A stretch of 11,768 nucleotides of DNA from Acidobacteriota bacterium. GTDB lineage: Bacteria > Acidobacteriota > Vicinamibacteria > Marinacidobacterales > SMYC01. A model generated the notes under the pieces. It searched no databases and was not told where the DNA came from. It saw only the letters and a list, made by a program, of their open reading frames with translations. The position numbers and the translations under genes were made by a program. The stretch is from positions 1-11,768 of the forward strand of contig JAJCXL010000244.1 of assembly GCA_029263435.1 (NCBI GenBank). Direction: 5' to 3'. Below are positions 1 to 6,846 of the stretch, in pieces (the stretch's first letter is position 1; every line of letters begins with the position of its first letter).

Positions 1-15
1 GCGATCATTGATCGC
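1..15. repeat. Perfect inverted repeat at the left edge
   Basis: The sequence gcgatca-t-tgatcgc is a perfect 7 bp inverted repeat with a 1 bp centre. It lies in non-coding DNA and touches the window edge, so it may be longer or belong to a neighbouring promoter. The short spacer suits a dimeric regulator site better than an RNA hairpin. No regulator can be assigned. Confidence 0.4.
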
Positions 16-92
16 TTGAATTCCGGTCTGCATTTTTTTCCACGGCTGACGGGCGCTCCGGACGGAGCCGCCCCGGTCTCGAATCTCGACGG

Positions 93-98
93 ATTATA
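93..98 (-). promoter_or_regulatory. Possible -10 box (TATAAT), leftward
   Basis: The minus strand reads an exact TATAAT here, in an AT-rich pocket of otherwise GC-rich DNA. A T-run lies just upstream of it on the same strand (101-106). No good -35 hexamer is seen at 16-18 bp. If active, it would transcribe leftwards out of the window, across the palindrome at 1-15. The rest of 1-185 holds no supported gene; a GC-rich hairpin at 51-73 lacks a following T-run. Confidence 0.2.
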
Positions 99-185
99 GC
101 AAAAAAGCGCAATGATCCCCCTAAGCCACTGAAGACGGTGACGTTGTAGGAATCTCGAGCGCCGTCGCCGGACGCTCCCAGAAAC

Positions 186-806
186 TTAGAAGCGGATGCC
201 GATCCCTATCGAAAGCTCCACGTTGTGCACGCGCGCTTCGGAGCTGGATAGTCCGAATAGCGGTCCGAGTGAGTTGAGTCCCAGATCGCCGAAGCCGACG
301 GTCGTCACGTGGTCTCGGATGTCGACCCTCAGCGCGAGTCGCTCCGCTTCGATCTTCAAACCGCCACCGATATTCCAGCCGAACTTCGAGCTACTCGCGT
401 TGAAGAGGTTGGACACATCGAAGTCGAGGTAGTGCAATCCCCCGCCAACGGTCACGAACGGCGCGACCGGTCCCGGAAGAAGGATCAACAAGACGTTCGC
501 TTCCGTATAGAGGATGCTCGTATTGGAATCGATGGCGCCGTCGAAAGCGCCGCCGACCAAGCCTGACGGCGTGTACGCCACGCTGCCTTCGATACCGAAC
601 GGAAAGCCGTAAGAGCCAACGCGTAGTCCGAACAACGGGCTGTTCTTGAGAGCGGTCTGGAGATCGAGGTTGCCGTCGGTCAACACGTTGAGGTTGCCGC
701 CGATATTGACTCCTCCGACGAAGAGCACGGCGCCCTCCGCTTGGACTTGCCTCGCCCCTAGACCCGAGAGCACGACGAACATCACAGCAATCCATTGCTT
801 TCGCAT
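186..806 (-). CDS. Small outer-membrane beta-barrel protein
   Basis: A 206-residue exported protein, probably a small outer-membrane beta-barrel of about eight strands. Residues 1-23 form a signal peptide: a basic MRKQW start, a hydrophobic core, and a likely cut after QVQA. The mature part alternates Gly-rich turns with amphipathic strands such as FVTVGGGLHYLDF and LALRVDIRDHV. The last residues, VELSIGIGIRF, end in phenylalanine, the usual C-terminal signal recognised by the BAM assembly machinery. The length fits OmpW/OmpA-transmembrane-like barrels, but no specific family motif was recognised. The start is supported by a GGAGG ribosome-binding site at 811-815, 4 bases upstream. The gene stands alone and is divergent from the permease gene at 926. 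Its substrate or role is unknown; it could be a porin-like or structural barrel. Confidence 0.75.
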   Translation of the reverse strand: MRKQWIAVMFVVLSGLGARQVQAEGAVLFVGGVNIGGNLNVLTDGNLDLQTALKNSPLFGLRVGSYGFPFGIEGSVAYTPSGLVGGAFDGAIDSNTSILYTEANVLLILLPGPVAPFVTVGGGLHYLDFDVSNLFNASSSKFGWNIGGGLKIEAERLALRVDIRDHVTTVGFGDLGLNSLGPLFGLSSSEARVHNVELSIGIGIRF

Positions 807-849
807 GAAACCTCCAGTTGTAGTTGTGAGCGCGCGGCGCGTTGGCGGG

Positions 850-873
850 ACTATAGCCTGAAACTCGGGCTAT
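850..873 (-). promoter_or_regulatory. Possible promoter with overlapping inverted repeat
   Basis: On the minus strand TATAGT (850-855) matches the -10 consensus at five of six positions and would start transcription about 35 bases before the beta-barrel ATG. It overlaps a 6 bp inverted repeat, atagcc (853-858) and ggctat (868-873), with a 9 base centre, so a repressor bound there could block the promoter. No convincing -35 was found. The 119 bp region 807-925 must also hold the promoter for the plus-strand cluster at 926. Confidence 0.25.
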
Positions 874-925
874 CACCTAACCTTCGCCCACCTTCGTCTC
901 AAAAGAAACCGTTCGGGCTGCTAGA

Positions 926-2287
926 ATGCCGCCGATGAGACTCTCGGTCGGTCTGACGGTGGCACTCGTGGCGCTCGGACGAAATCTGATGCGCAGCGTC
1001 TTGGCAATGGTCGGTCTCGTGATTGGCGTGGCCGCCGTACTCACGATGGTAGCGCTCGGGCGCGGCGCCAGCGAGTCCGTCTCCGAAGAGGTGAGCTCCG
1101 CCGGTACCAATCGCATCTTCGTCCGCGCCGGGAACTACACCCGCGGCGGAGACGCGGTCAACATCCCGTCCGGCTACGGCAAAGCGACCTCCTTGACGCC
1201 CGCGGACGCGGAGGCGTTGTCTCGGGTAGACGGCGTCGAGTTCCAGACACCTGAGGTCGACGACAGGGCCCGGCTATCCGCGGGTACGTCCGAGTTTTTC
1301 GCTTCCGTTCTGGGCTGCGGGCCGGAGGTGATCGACGTCTATGAGCTCGAGCTCGCCGCCGGCCGCTCCTTCGGCCCCACGGAGACTTCCGCATCCGTCG
1401 TGGTCTTGGGAAGCGCCGTAAAAGACGCTCTGTTTGCCGACGACGCGGATCCGCTCGGGGCAAACGTCGAGCTCGAAGGCCAAACCTTCACCGTCATAGG
1501 CGTGCTCTCCCCGAAAGACACGACCTTCGACGAGCGGGTTCTCATGCCCGTCACCACCGTTCAGGCCATTGTCGGTATCGACTATCTCCACGGGGTCACC
1601 CTGGCCACCGAGAAGGCCGGCGATGCATCGACGATCTCCGAGGCCTTGCGAACGATGCTCCGCGAACGACACGGGCTCGATGCTCCGGAGCGCGAGGAAG
1701 ACCGTCCTCAAGCAACGGGAGACTTCGCCATGCAGATGGATGGAGCCATGCCCGACGACTTCACGGTGGAGACCCAAGCCGCCAAAGCGCTCACGAAAGG
1801 CCTCTACACGACCGCGGCGGCTTTCGTGCTCGCGAGCATGCCCCGGATCGACGAAGTCAGCTCCGAGGAGATGGTCAACACCCTGACCCGCGCGAACGGC
1901 ACGATGACTCTCCTGCTCGCCGGGATCGCGGCCGTATCCCTCGTCGTCGGCGGGATCGGGATCATGAACATCATGTTGCTCGCGGTGACGGAACGAACGA
2001 TGGAGGTCGGTCTTCGCATGTCCGTCGGTGCGAGACGCCGAGACGTGCTGAGCCAGTTCTTGATGGAAGCGGTCTTGCTGAGCTTTCTCGGAGGGCTCGT
2101 CGGCATCGGCTTCGGCTATTTGTCGGCCGGGGTGCTCACCCAATTTCTGGGTTGGCCTACCTTCGTTTCGACTCAGGCGGTGTTACTCGCGTTCGGGCTC
2201 GCGGTCGCCGTCGGCGTCGTCTTTGGCTACTACCCCGCGCTGCGAGCGTCCCGGCTCGACCCGATCAACGCGCTGCGCTACGAGTAG
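926..2287 (+). CDS. MacB-like ABC transporter permease (orphan)
   Basis: An inner-membrane permease of the MacB/FtsX fold, 453 residues. It has an N-terminal membrane helix (about 25-47, VLAMVGLVIGVAAVLTMVAL), a large periplasmic domain (about 48-325) and three C-terminal helices (about 328-352, 384-405, 417-438). The family hallmarks VVGGIGIMNIM (340-350) and TERTMEVGLRMSVGAR (355-370) are present, and it ends with DPINALRYE, typical of MacB-type proteins. Such permeases do not form a channel but pass ATP-driven motion to the periplasm, to drive extrusion or lipoprotein release. No ATPase lies next to it; the nearest is at 6847, next to a paralogous permease. A segment of about 30 residues before helix 2 (about 291-322) is extra compared with MacB as I know it. 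The gene leads an apparent operon with the HipA-like and DUF3037 genes. ATG at 926 or 935 could be the start; neither has a strong ribosome-binding site. Confidence 0.88.
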   Translation: MPPMRLSVGLTVALVALGRNLMRSVLAMVGLVIGVAAVLTMVALGRGASESVSEEVSSAGTNRIFVRAGNYTRGGDAVNIPSGYGKATSLTPADAEALSRVDGVEFQTPEVDDRARLSAGTSEFFASVLGCGPEVIDVYELELAAGRSFGPTETSASVVVLGSAVKDALFADDADPLGANVELEGQTFTVIGVLSPKDTTFDERVLMPVTTVQAIVGIDYLHGVTLATEKAGDASTISEALRTMLRERHGLDAPEREEDRPQATGDFAMQMDGAMPDDFTVETQAAKALTKGLYTTAAAFVLASMPRIDEVSSEEMVNTLTRANGTMTLLLAGIAAVSLVVGGIGIMNIMLLAVTERTMEVGLRMSVGARRRDVLSQFLMEAVLLSFLGGLVGIGFGYLSAGVLTQFLGWPTFVSTQAVLLAFGLAVAVGVVFGYYPALRASRLDPINALRYE

Positions 2288-2294
2288 TCGACCC

Positions 2295-3128
2295 ATGACG
2301 CGCGTTCACGCCGCGACGCGCTACGTCGTGCCGCTTCGCGAGGGAGGCTCCCTTCCCGCAGTCATCGACACGGATGATGGCGGACTCTTCGTCGTCAAGT
2401 TCAGAGGTGCCGGCCAAGGCGCCAGAGCACTCATCGCGGAGCTCATCGTCGCCGAGCTCGCTCGAACGCTTGCGCTCCCCGTGCCGGAGGTTGCACTCGT
2501 CGATCTGGATGCCGCGTTCGGACGGACCGAGCCCGATCCCGAGATCCAGGACATCCTCAAAGGCAGCCGTGGCTTGAACGTCGGCATGCGTTACCTGGAA
2601 GGCGCGTTCAACTTCGATCCACTAAAGGACGACGTCGAACCCGACCTGGCCGCCAAAATCATCTGGCTCGACGCCCTCGTCACGAATGTCGACCGCACCG
2701 CAAAGAATCCGAACCTGATGTGGCACCACGACAGCCTGTGGCTCATCGACCATGGGGCCGCGCTCTACTTTCACCACGCTTGGCCGTCGGTGAGCGACGA
2801 GTCGAAGACCCGACCGTTTGCCCAGATCGAAGATCACGTTTTGCTGGGAACAGCTTCCGACGTGACATCCGTGGACGAGGAGATGGCGGCGCGTCTGACC
2901 CGAGACCGGTGGCAGCCGGTGCTCGACGCGCTACCGGACGAGCTGTTGATGGACTCCCCGGCCGGCGTGACTCCACCCTTCGAGAGTGCTGAGGACAACC
3001 GGAACGCCTATGCCAGCTATTTTTCGGCGCGCCTCGCAGAGCCACGCGCTTTCGTCGCGGGCGCAGCGGAAACGCAAGCTCGCGCACGCCTTGGAGCGTC
3101 ACCGGGAAAGAAAGGCTACCGCCGATGA
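2295..3128 (+). CDS. HipA-like kinase-fold protein (HipA_2 type)
   Basis: A 277-residue cytoplasmic protein resembling the short HipA-like family usually found beside DUF3037. Kinase-fold elements are visible: VVKFRGAGQG (33-42) with the probable nucleotide-binding Lys35, the catalytic-loop-like segment LVTNVDRTAKNPN (128-140) with Asn131, Asp133 and Asn138, and WLIDHGAALYF (149-159) with the metal-binding Asp152. These match the NxDR...N and DxG-like motifs of HipA kinases. HipA itself is about 440 residues, so this is a reduced form. The ATG at 2295, 7 bases after the permease stop, was chosen because the family begins near TRYVVPLREGGSLP; an open frame runs further upstream but lies inside the permease gene. 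It overlaps the next gene by 4 bases (ATGA), implying translational coupling. No HipB-like DNA-binding antitoxin is present. The substrate is unknown, and toxin activity is only an inference. Confidence 0.8.
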   Translation: MTRVHAATRYVVPLREGGSLPAVIDTDDGGLFVVKFRGAGQGARALIAELIVAELARTLALPVPEVALVDLDAAFGRTEPDPEIQDILKGSRGLNVGMRYLEGAFNFDPLKDDVEPDLAAKIIWLDALVTNVDRTAKNPNLMWHHDSLWLIDHGAALYFHHAWPSVSDESKTRPFAQIEDHVLLGTASDVTSVDEEMAARLTRDRWQPVLDALPDELLMDSPAGVTPPFESAEDNRNAYASYFSARLAEPRAFVAGAAETQARARLGASPGKKGYRR

Positions 3129-3529
3129 GCTCCGGCGAAAAGGCACCGTGGATCGACTACGAGTGGGCTGCGATTCGGGTGGTGCCGCGCGTGCACAAAG
3201 AGGAGTTCGCGAATGTGGGCGTCGTGCTGCACGCGCGACAAGCGTCTTTTTTAAAAGCACGGCTAGGCGCGACGTGGCGCGAGCACGCGTCGGCCATCGC
3301 TCCCGAGCTCGATCTCTCGCGTGTGGCCCTTCACCTAGACAGCTATGCGGCGATCGCAGCCGGTGACGACGACGCCGGCCCCATCGCGTTGCTGCCCCCC
3401 TCCGAACGATTTCATTGGCTCACCCAGCCGCGCTCCGGCATCCTCCAGACGTCGCCGCGACACCCGGGTCGGACTCGCGACCTAAAAGCCGAGCTGGCCC
3501 GCTTGCTCGTCGAGCAGTGCGAGCCCTGA
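3125..3529 (+). CDS. DUF3037 family protein
   Basis: A 134-residue soluble protein recognised as DUF3037 from its N-terminal pattern YEWAAIRVVPRVHKEEFANVGVVL (about 12-35) and the later FHWLTQPRSGILQTSP (about 96-111). The biochemical function of the family is unknown. It is commonly found directly after a HipA-like gene, as here, where the start codon overlaps the HipA-like stop as ATGA. An AAAGG at 3111-3115 could serve as ribosome-binding site. The fixed pairing suggests that the two proteins act together, perhaps as partner or regulator of the kinase, but nothing in the sequence shows which. No signal peptide or membrane segment is seen. It ends 15 bases before the convergent lipoprotein gene; the gap has a weak hairpin (3530-3543) but no T-run. 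Confidence 0.8.
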   Translation: MSSGEKAPWIDYEWAAIRVVPRVHKEEFANVGVVLHARQASFLKARLGATWREHASAIAPELDLSRVALHLDSYAAIAAGDDDAGPIALLPPSERFHWLTQPRSGILQTSPRHPGRTRDLKAELARLLVEQCEP

Positions 3530-3544
3530 ACGAGCTCGCTCGTG

Positions 3545-4030
3545 TCAATGCATCGAGTGCGGATCGGCTGTCGGGTCGATCGGCTCCGCGATGAACGGCA
3601 CGTCGATCTCGTAAGGGCCTTCCTTTTCGTTCGCGAAGCTCACGATGGCACGCGCTTCAGGGTCATCGACCGCGGCTCCGGCAGCCACCCAGCTTTCGCC
3701 GTATTCATCGATGGTGAGCGTCAGCACTTCGGCTTCGGCACCGGCACGAAGGATCGTGACCCTAACGCCCGTCGCTACGGCTGCGGGAAGCTCGAGCCGC
3801 GCGGCATCGCTGAAATAGACTCGGTGCGCCCCGGCGGGATCGAGCACGACCTCGAAATGTAAATCCCCGTGCATCCACACCGTGCCGCCGTTCTTGGCGG
3901 AGTGGTCGCCGTGCTCCATCATCGTGTTCACGCCAGGCACTTCGACGACAGGGGTCGAATCCGCTGCCGGCTCTTCTCCGCCGCACGCGATCAACGCGCT
4001 CAGCACCACCCCTCCCCACTCAACTCTCAT
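3545..4030 (-). CDS. Small His/Met-rich lipoprotein
   Basis: A 161-residue putative lipoprotein. Residues 1-16 (MRVEWGGVVLSALIAC) form a short signal ending in a lipobox L-I-A-C with Cys16; the absence of Asp after it favours the outer membrane. The ATG at 4030 was chosen because it gives this compact signal; an in-frame ATG at 4054 would add eight residues, and one at 4039 three. The mature part begins with a His/Met-rich stretch (MMEHGDHSAKNGGTVWMHGD, 37-56) followed by HFEVVLDPAGAHRVYFSDAARLELP, and ends HSMH. This resembles, from memory, a periplasmic domain with an HGG...GDxHxEVV...G..RVY.SDA pattern seen near metal-efflux genes, but here the first His of HGG is Asn. Metal binding is an inference. 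It overlaps the end of the upstream DUF885-like gene by 11 bases and is probably cotranscribed with it. Confidence 0.65.
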   Translation of the reverse strand: MRVEWGGVVLSALIACGGEEPAADSTPVVEVPGVNTMMEHGDHSAKNGGTVWMHGDLHFEVVLDPAGAHRVYFSDAARLELPAAVATGVRVTILRAGAEAEVLTLTIDEYGESWVAAGAAVDDPEARAIVSFANEKEGPYEIDVPFIAEPIDPTADPHSMH

Positions 4031-5075
4031 CGTGACCATTCCACCATGCCTCAATCAAATCGTCGAAATCTTCACCGTCATCGCGATAAGTATAGGCGAC
4101 GACGAAGCTACGATACCTGTCGACGAACCGCAAGAACGCCCACGGGTCCGGCATGAGCGCATGGGTCTCGAGCCACATCGCCGCCCCGACACGGTCGAGA
4201 TCGCGGTCGAGGTAGCGCCTGGCCCCTTCGACCGATATCTGATCCCACTCGCGATTCGGATCGAGCTCTTCCGGGAAAGCCTTCGCAAAGCCCGCGCGGG
4301 CGAGCCGCTCCATCAGAAACGCGCGAGGGCTGGGAAGCGTCACCACGAGATACTCCCCCCATCCGCGCCCGACGAGGCGCGCTTCGGTGGCGACTGAGAT
4401 CGCGTGGTGCCCGAGGTAGCTTTCGTGACACACCGCTTCGAGCAGCTGGGATTTCGTCCACCGCACATCCCGATTGATCTGAACGACACTTTCGTAGCCA
4501 CCGAGGTAATGGTGATAAGCGGACCATACCTTTCCGTGCACGTACTCAACGGTGACGGACTCTTCGTCGGGGAGCTCGAAGACGTCTTGGCCGCGTTTTC
4601 GGCACTCGGCCAAGGCGAGACGTACTTCGGCGTCGAGGCCATCGCGAGAGAGAAACTCCATCGCGGTAGAGTCGGTCGATGACGTCGCTATCGGAGCACG
4701 ACCCCCCTCGATGCGAGGCGGCGCAACGACGCCGTACAGAGCGAGAAGCTCGTCGTCGAACCTGAGTGGCTCGCCTTTCAACGTCTCTGCGAAGCGTCCG
4801 AGCGCTCGTAGCTCGGCTGAGAGACGTTGCGCGCGGGCGGAAGGCGCGGTCTCGATACCGGCGAGGAGTGTTCTTGCAGACGATTCGATCTCGGCAAGCG
4901 ACAGAGAAGGGCCCGTCGGCCGGTCGGGGCTGAGATAGGCGTCTACATAGCCCGCGTGGTGTCGATCCAGGGCGAGGGCAAGCGCTACATATCCTTCCGC
5001 CGCCACTTCGACCGGGCGAGGCGAGGTGGAGCAACAGCAAGAGGCGGCCAAAATCCACAAAGGCAAGACACGCAT
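4020..5075 (-). CDS. DUF885-like putative metallopeptidase lipoprotein
   Basis: A 351-residue protein with an N-terminal export signal (MRVLPLWILAASCCC). Cys13 is a plausible lipidation site, although the -3 position is Ala rather than Leu, and three cysteines follow in a row. The motif CHESYLGHH (216-224) matches the HEGYPGHH/HEAYPGHH zinc-site motif of DUF885 proteins, with Gly-to-Ser and Pro-to-Leu changes at the linker positions. The potential metal ligands His217, His223 or His224 and the catalytic Glu218 are kept. Before it lie SRDGLDAEVRLALAECR (143-159) and a helical region; after it comes GRGWGEYLV (237-244), comparable with the GW..Y segment of the family. DUF885 proteins are often 550-600 residues, so this is a short form. 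Substrate unknown. It heads a two-gene minus-strand unit with the His/Met-rich lipoprotein. Ribosome-binding site is weak (GGCGGG directly before the ATG). Confidence 0.65.
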   Translation of the reverse strand: MRVLPLWILAASCCCSTSPRPVEVAAEGYVALALALDRHHAGYVDAYLSPDRPTGPSLSLAEIESSARTLLAGIETAPSARAQRLSAELRALGRFAETLKGEPLRFDDELLALYGVVAPPRIEGGRAPIATSSTDSTAMEFLSRDGLDAEVRLALAECRKRGQDVFELPDEESVTVEYVHGKVWSAYHHYLGGYESVVQINRDVRWTKSQLLEAVCHESYLGHHAISVATEARLVGRGWGEYLVVTLPSPRAFLMERLARAGFAKAFPEELDPNREWDQISVEGARRYLDRDLDRVGAAMWLETHALMPDPWAFLRFVDRYRSFVVAYTYRDDGEDFDDLIEAWWNGHDES

Positions 5076-5091
5076 CCCGCCGAGACGCTAG

Positions 5092-5108
5092 CACCGCCGC
5101 GAGCGGTG
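5092..5108. repeat. Short inverted repeat in divergent gap
   Basis: caccgc (5092-5097) and gcggtg (5103-5108) form a 6 bp inverted repeat with a 5 base centre, in the 117 bp gap between the divergent DUF885-like and M20 genes. It would lie in the leader of the DUF885-like transcript. It could be an operator or a small hairpin; in GC-rich DNA a repeat this short may be chance. Confidence 0.2.
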
Positions 5109-5180
5109 GTCAAAGTAGCCAAGTGACCGCACAATGCGATAGCCTCGCGCGGTCTTGTTCTTGAACCACGGATAATTTTC

Positions 5181-5187
5181 GAGGAGG
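5181..5187 (+). promoter_or_regulatory. Strong ribosome-binding site of the M20 gene
   Basis: GAGGAGG lies 5 bases before the ATG at 5193 and fixes that start. It follows an AT-rich patch (around 5171-5180) that may include the promoter, but no clear -35/-10 pair was found. Confidence 0.8.
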
Positions 5188-5192
5188 CTTCT

Positions 5193-6845
5193 ATGAAGTC
5201 CTATTGGGCAATCGTTGCCACGATCTCAATTCTTGTCGGGTGCCAAAGCCCCGACGCGCAGACGCCGCAGACGGCGGAGACGACCCCCGGAGCAGCGCTC
5301 GGCATCCGCGCTACCGCCGATGAAGAGATCTCACCCGATCTCAGTCGGGTCCCGGAGGACTTGAAGAAGGTCTTCGACCACATCGACGCGAACATCGACC
5401 AGCACGTCGGAAACCTGCAACGTTGGGTGCAGCAGCCGTCGATCTCGAACTCCGGCGAAGGCATTCCGGAATCCGCCCAGATGGTGCAAGGCTTCTTCGA
5501 GCAGCTCGGCTGCCAGGAATCTCGCGTCTATGACGTCCCGATGACCGAGTGGGGTCAGCCGGGAAACCCGGTCGTCTACGCGAAGTGCGACGAGGGCGCG
5601 GAGAAGACCCTCCTCATCTATTGGATGTACGACACGATGCCCGTCACGCAGCCCGACGCGTGGGTATCGCCGCCATTCGAGGCCCGGCTCCAAGAATACC
5701 CCCCGTTCAAGAAGGTTCTCATCGGCCGGGGCGCGACGAACTCCAAGGGACCGCAAATGGTCCAGTGGAACGCGTTCATGGCCGTCCGTGAAGCGATCGG
5801 TACGCTGCCGGTCAATCTGGTCATCGTGGCCGAAGGAGACGAGGAGCGCATGTCGATTGGCCTGCGCCAGTTCGTCCGCGAGAACCCGGAGCTGTTCGAT
5901 GACGTCGACGCGATGTATCGCTTCGGCGGTCAAGGACGAAGCGGCGGCGGCGGCATTTCAGGCGGCTCCGAAGGCTGCGTCTACATCGAGCTCACGACCA
6001 GCGGCGAGCGCTGGGGACGTGGTCCCCTCGCGTCGAACATTCATGGCGCTCACAAACGCTCGACCGACGCACCGGCGTGGCGTCATATCAAGATGCTGAG
6101 CACGCTCGTCAGCGAGGACGGCAACACCGTGCTCGTCGACGGCTTTTACGACGACGCGCTCCCGCTGACGGCCAAGGAGCTCGCAAGGCTCGAGAAATCC
6201 GCAGCCAATATCGACATGAAGATCGCGGCCGAGAACGTCGGCGTCGCTCGGTTCATTGAAGACGATCCTCTCGAGCACCTCAAGCGGGCCCGCTACGGCA
6301 TCTCCTTGAACCTGGACGGCATCTGGGGCGGCAACATGTATCCCGCGGGGGCCGGTGCGATCTTGCCGAACAAGATCACCTCGAAGCACAACTTTCGCTA
6401 CGTCCCGAACATGGACGGCCTCGAGATGACGAAGAAGGTCCGCGCCCATCTCGACAAGCACGGCTACGAAGACGTCGAGATGACCGTCATCGGCGATGTG
6501 CCGTGGTCGAAGATGAGCTACGACAACGACGCCGCGAAAGCGTTGATGACGACGTATGACATCTTCGGCATTCCCTATGGTGAGCCGCCGGATGAGAAGT
6601 CGATCTTGGGCCCCTATTGGCCGGCCTACCTCTTCGTGAACGACGCGGTGAGCCCGATCAGCATTCCCATCGTCGGAGGTGCCGCGGGGCATGGCGGCGG
6701 GGCGCACGCGGCGAACGAGTTCTGGGTCATCGAAGGCGCAGGCAAAGTCTACGGGATGGCGGGCGCCGAGAAATCGGTCGCGACGTTCTTGTGGGCTTAT
6801 AGCGGAAAGCTCGGAGAGCTGAAGCCGGCGATGACGGGAAACTAG
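5193..6845 (+). CDS. M20-family hydrolase lipoprotein with altered metal site
   Basis: A 550-residue envelope protein of the M20 (carnosinase/PepV/ArgE-type) fold. Residues 1-17 are a lipoprotein signal with lipobox L-V-G-C (Cys17), so the enzyme probably sits on the outer membrane facing the periplasm. M20 landmarks occur in order: YWMYDTMPVTQPDAW (143-157), LIGRGATNSKGPQM (176-189), VAEGDEERMS (212-221), an IHG motif at 283-285 in the dimerisation-lid region, and GHGGGAHAANEF (499-510). Compared with the classical HxD and GASDMKG motifs, the first zinc ligand His is Met145 and the bridging Asp is Asn183. Asp147, the catalytic pair Glu217-Glu218 and His505 are kept. The Asp ligand expected after the Glu pair is not evident near FGGQGRSGG (244-252). 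It may use a different metal arrangement, bind one metal, or be non-hydrolytic. The next gene begins 1 base after its stop. Confidence 0.85.
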   Translation: MKSYWAIVATISILVGCQSPDAQTPQTAETTPGAALGIRATADEEISPDLSRVPEDLKKVFDHIDANIDQHVGNLQRWVQQPSISNSGEGIPESAQMVQGFFEQLGCQESRVYDVPMTEWGQPGNPVVYAKCDEGAEKTLLIYWMYDTMPVTQPDAWVSPPFEARLQEYPPFKKVLIGRGATNSKGPQMVQWNAFMAVREAIGTLPVNLVIVAEGDEERMSIGLRQFVRENPELFDDVDAMYRFGGQGRSGGGGISGGSEGCVYIELTTSGERWGRGPLASNIHGAHKRSTDAPAWRHIKMLSTLVSEDGNTVLVDGFYDDALPLTAKELARLEKSAANIDMKIAAENVGVARFIEDDPLEHLKRARYGISLNLDGIWGGNMYPAGAGAILPNKITSKHNFRYVPNMDGLEMTKKVRAHLDKHGYEDVEMTVIGDVPWSKMSYDNDAAKALMTTYDIFGIPYGEPPDEKSILGPYWPAYLFVNDAVSPISIPIVGGAAGHGGGAHAANEFWVIEGAGKVYGMAGAEKSVATFLWAYSGKLGELKPAMTGN

Positions 6846-6846
6846 C

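Noticed and set aside
51..73. GC-rich hairpin as terminator of the beta-barrel gene
   Set aside because: The stem has a bulge and on the minus strand is followed by no T-run; the T-run at 101-106 on that strand comes before it, without its own hairpin.
1274..2143. Long open frame antisense to the first permease
   Set aside because: Its translation is rich in Arg, His, Asp and Gly with no family features, typical of the complement of GC-rich coding DNA; the plus strand holds a clear permease.
2223..2294. Upstream extension of the HipA-like protein
   Set aside because: It lies within the end of the permease gene in another frame, and family similarity starts at MTRVHAATRYVVPL (2295).
3530..3543. 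Hairpin acgag/ctcgt between convergent genes as bidirectional terminator
   Set aside because: The stem is only 5 bp and neither side has a T-run.
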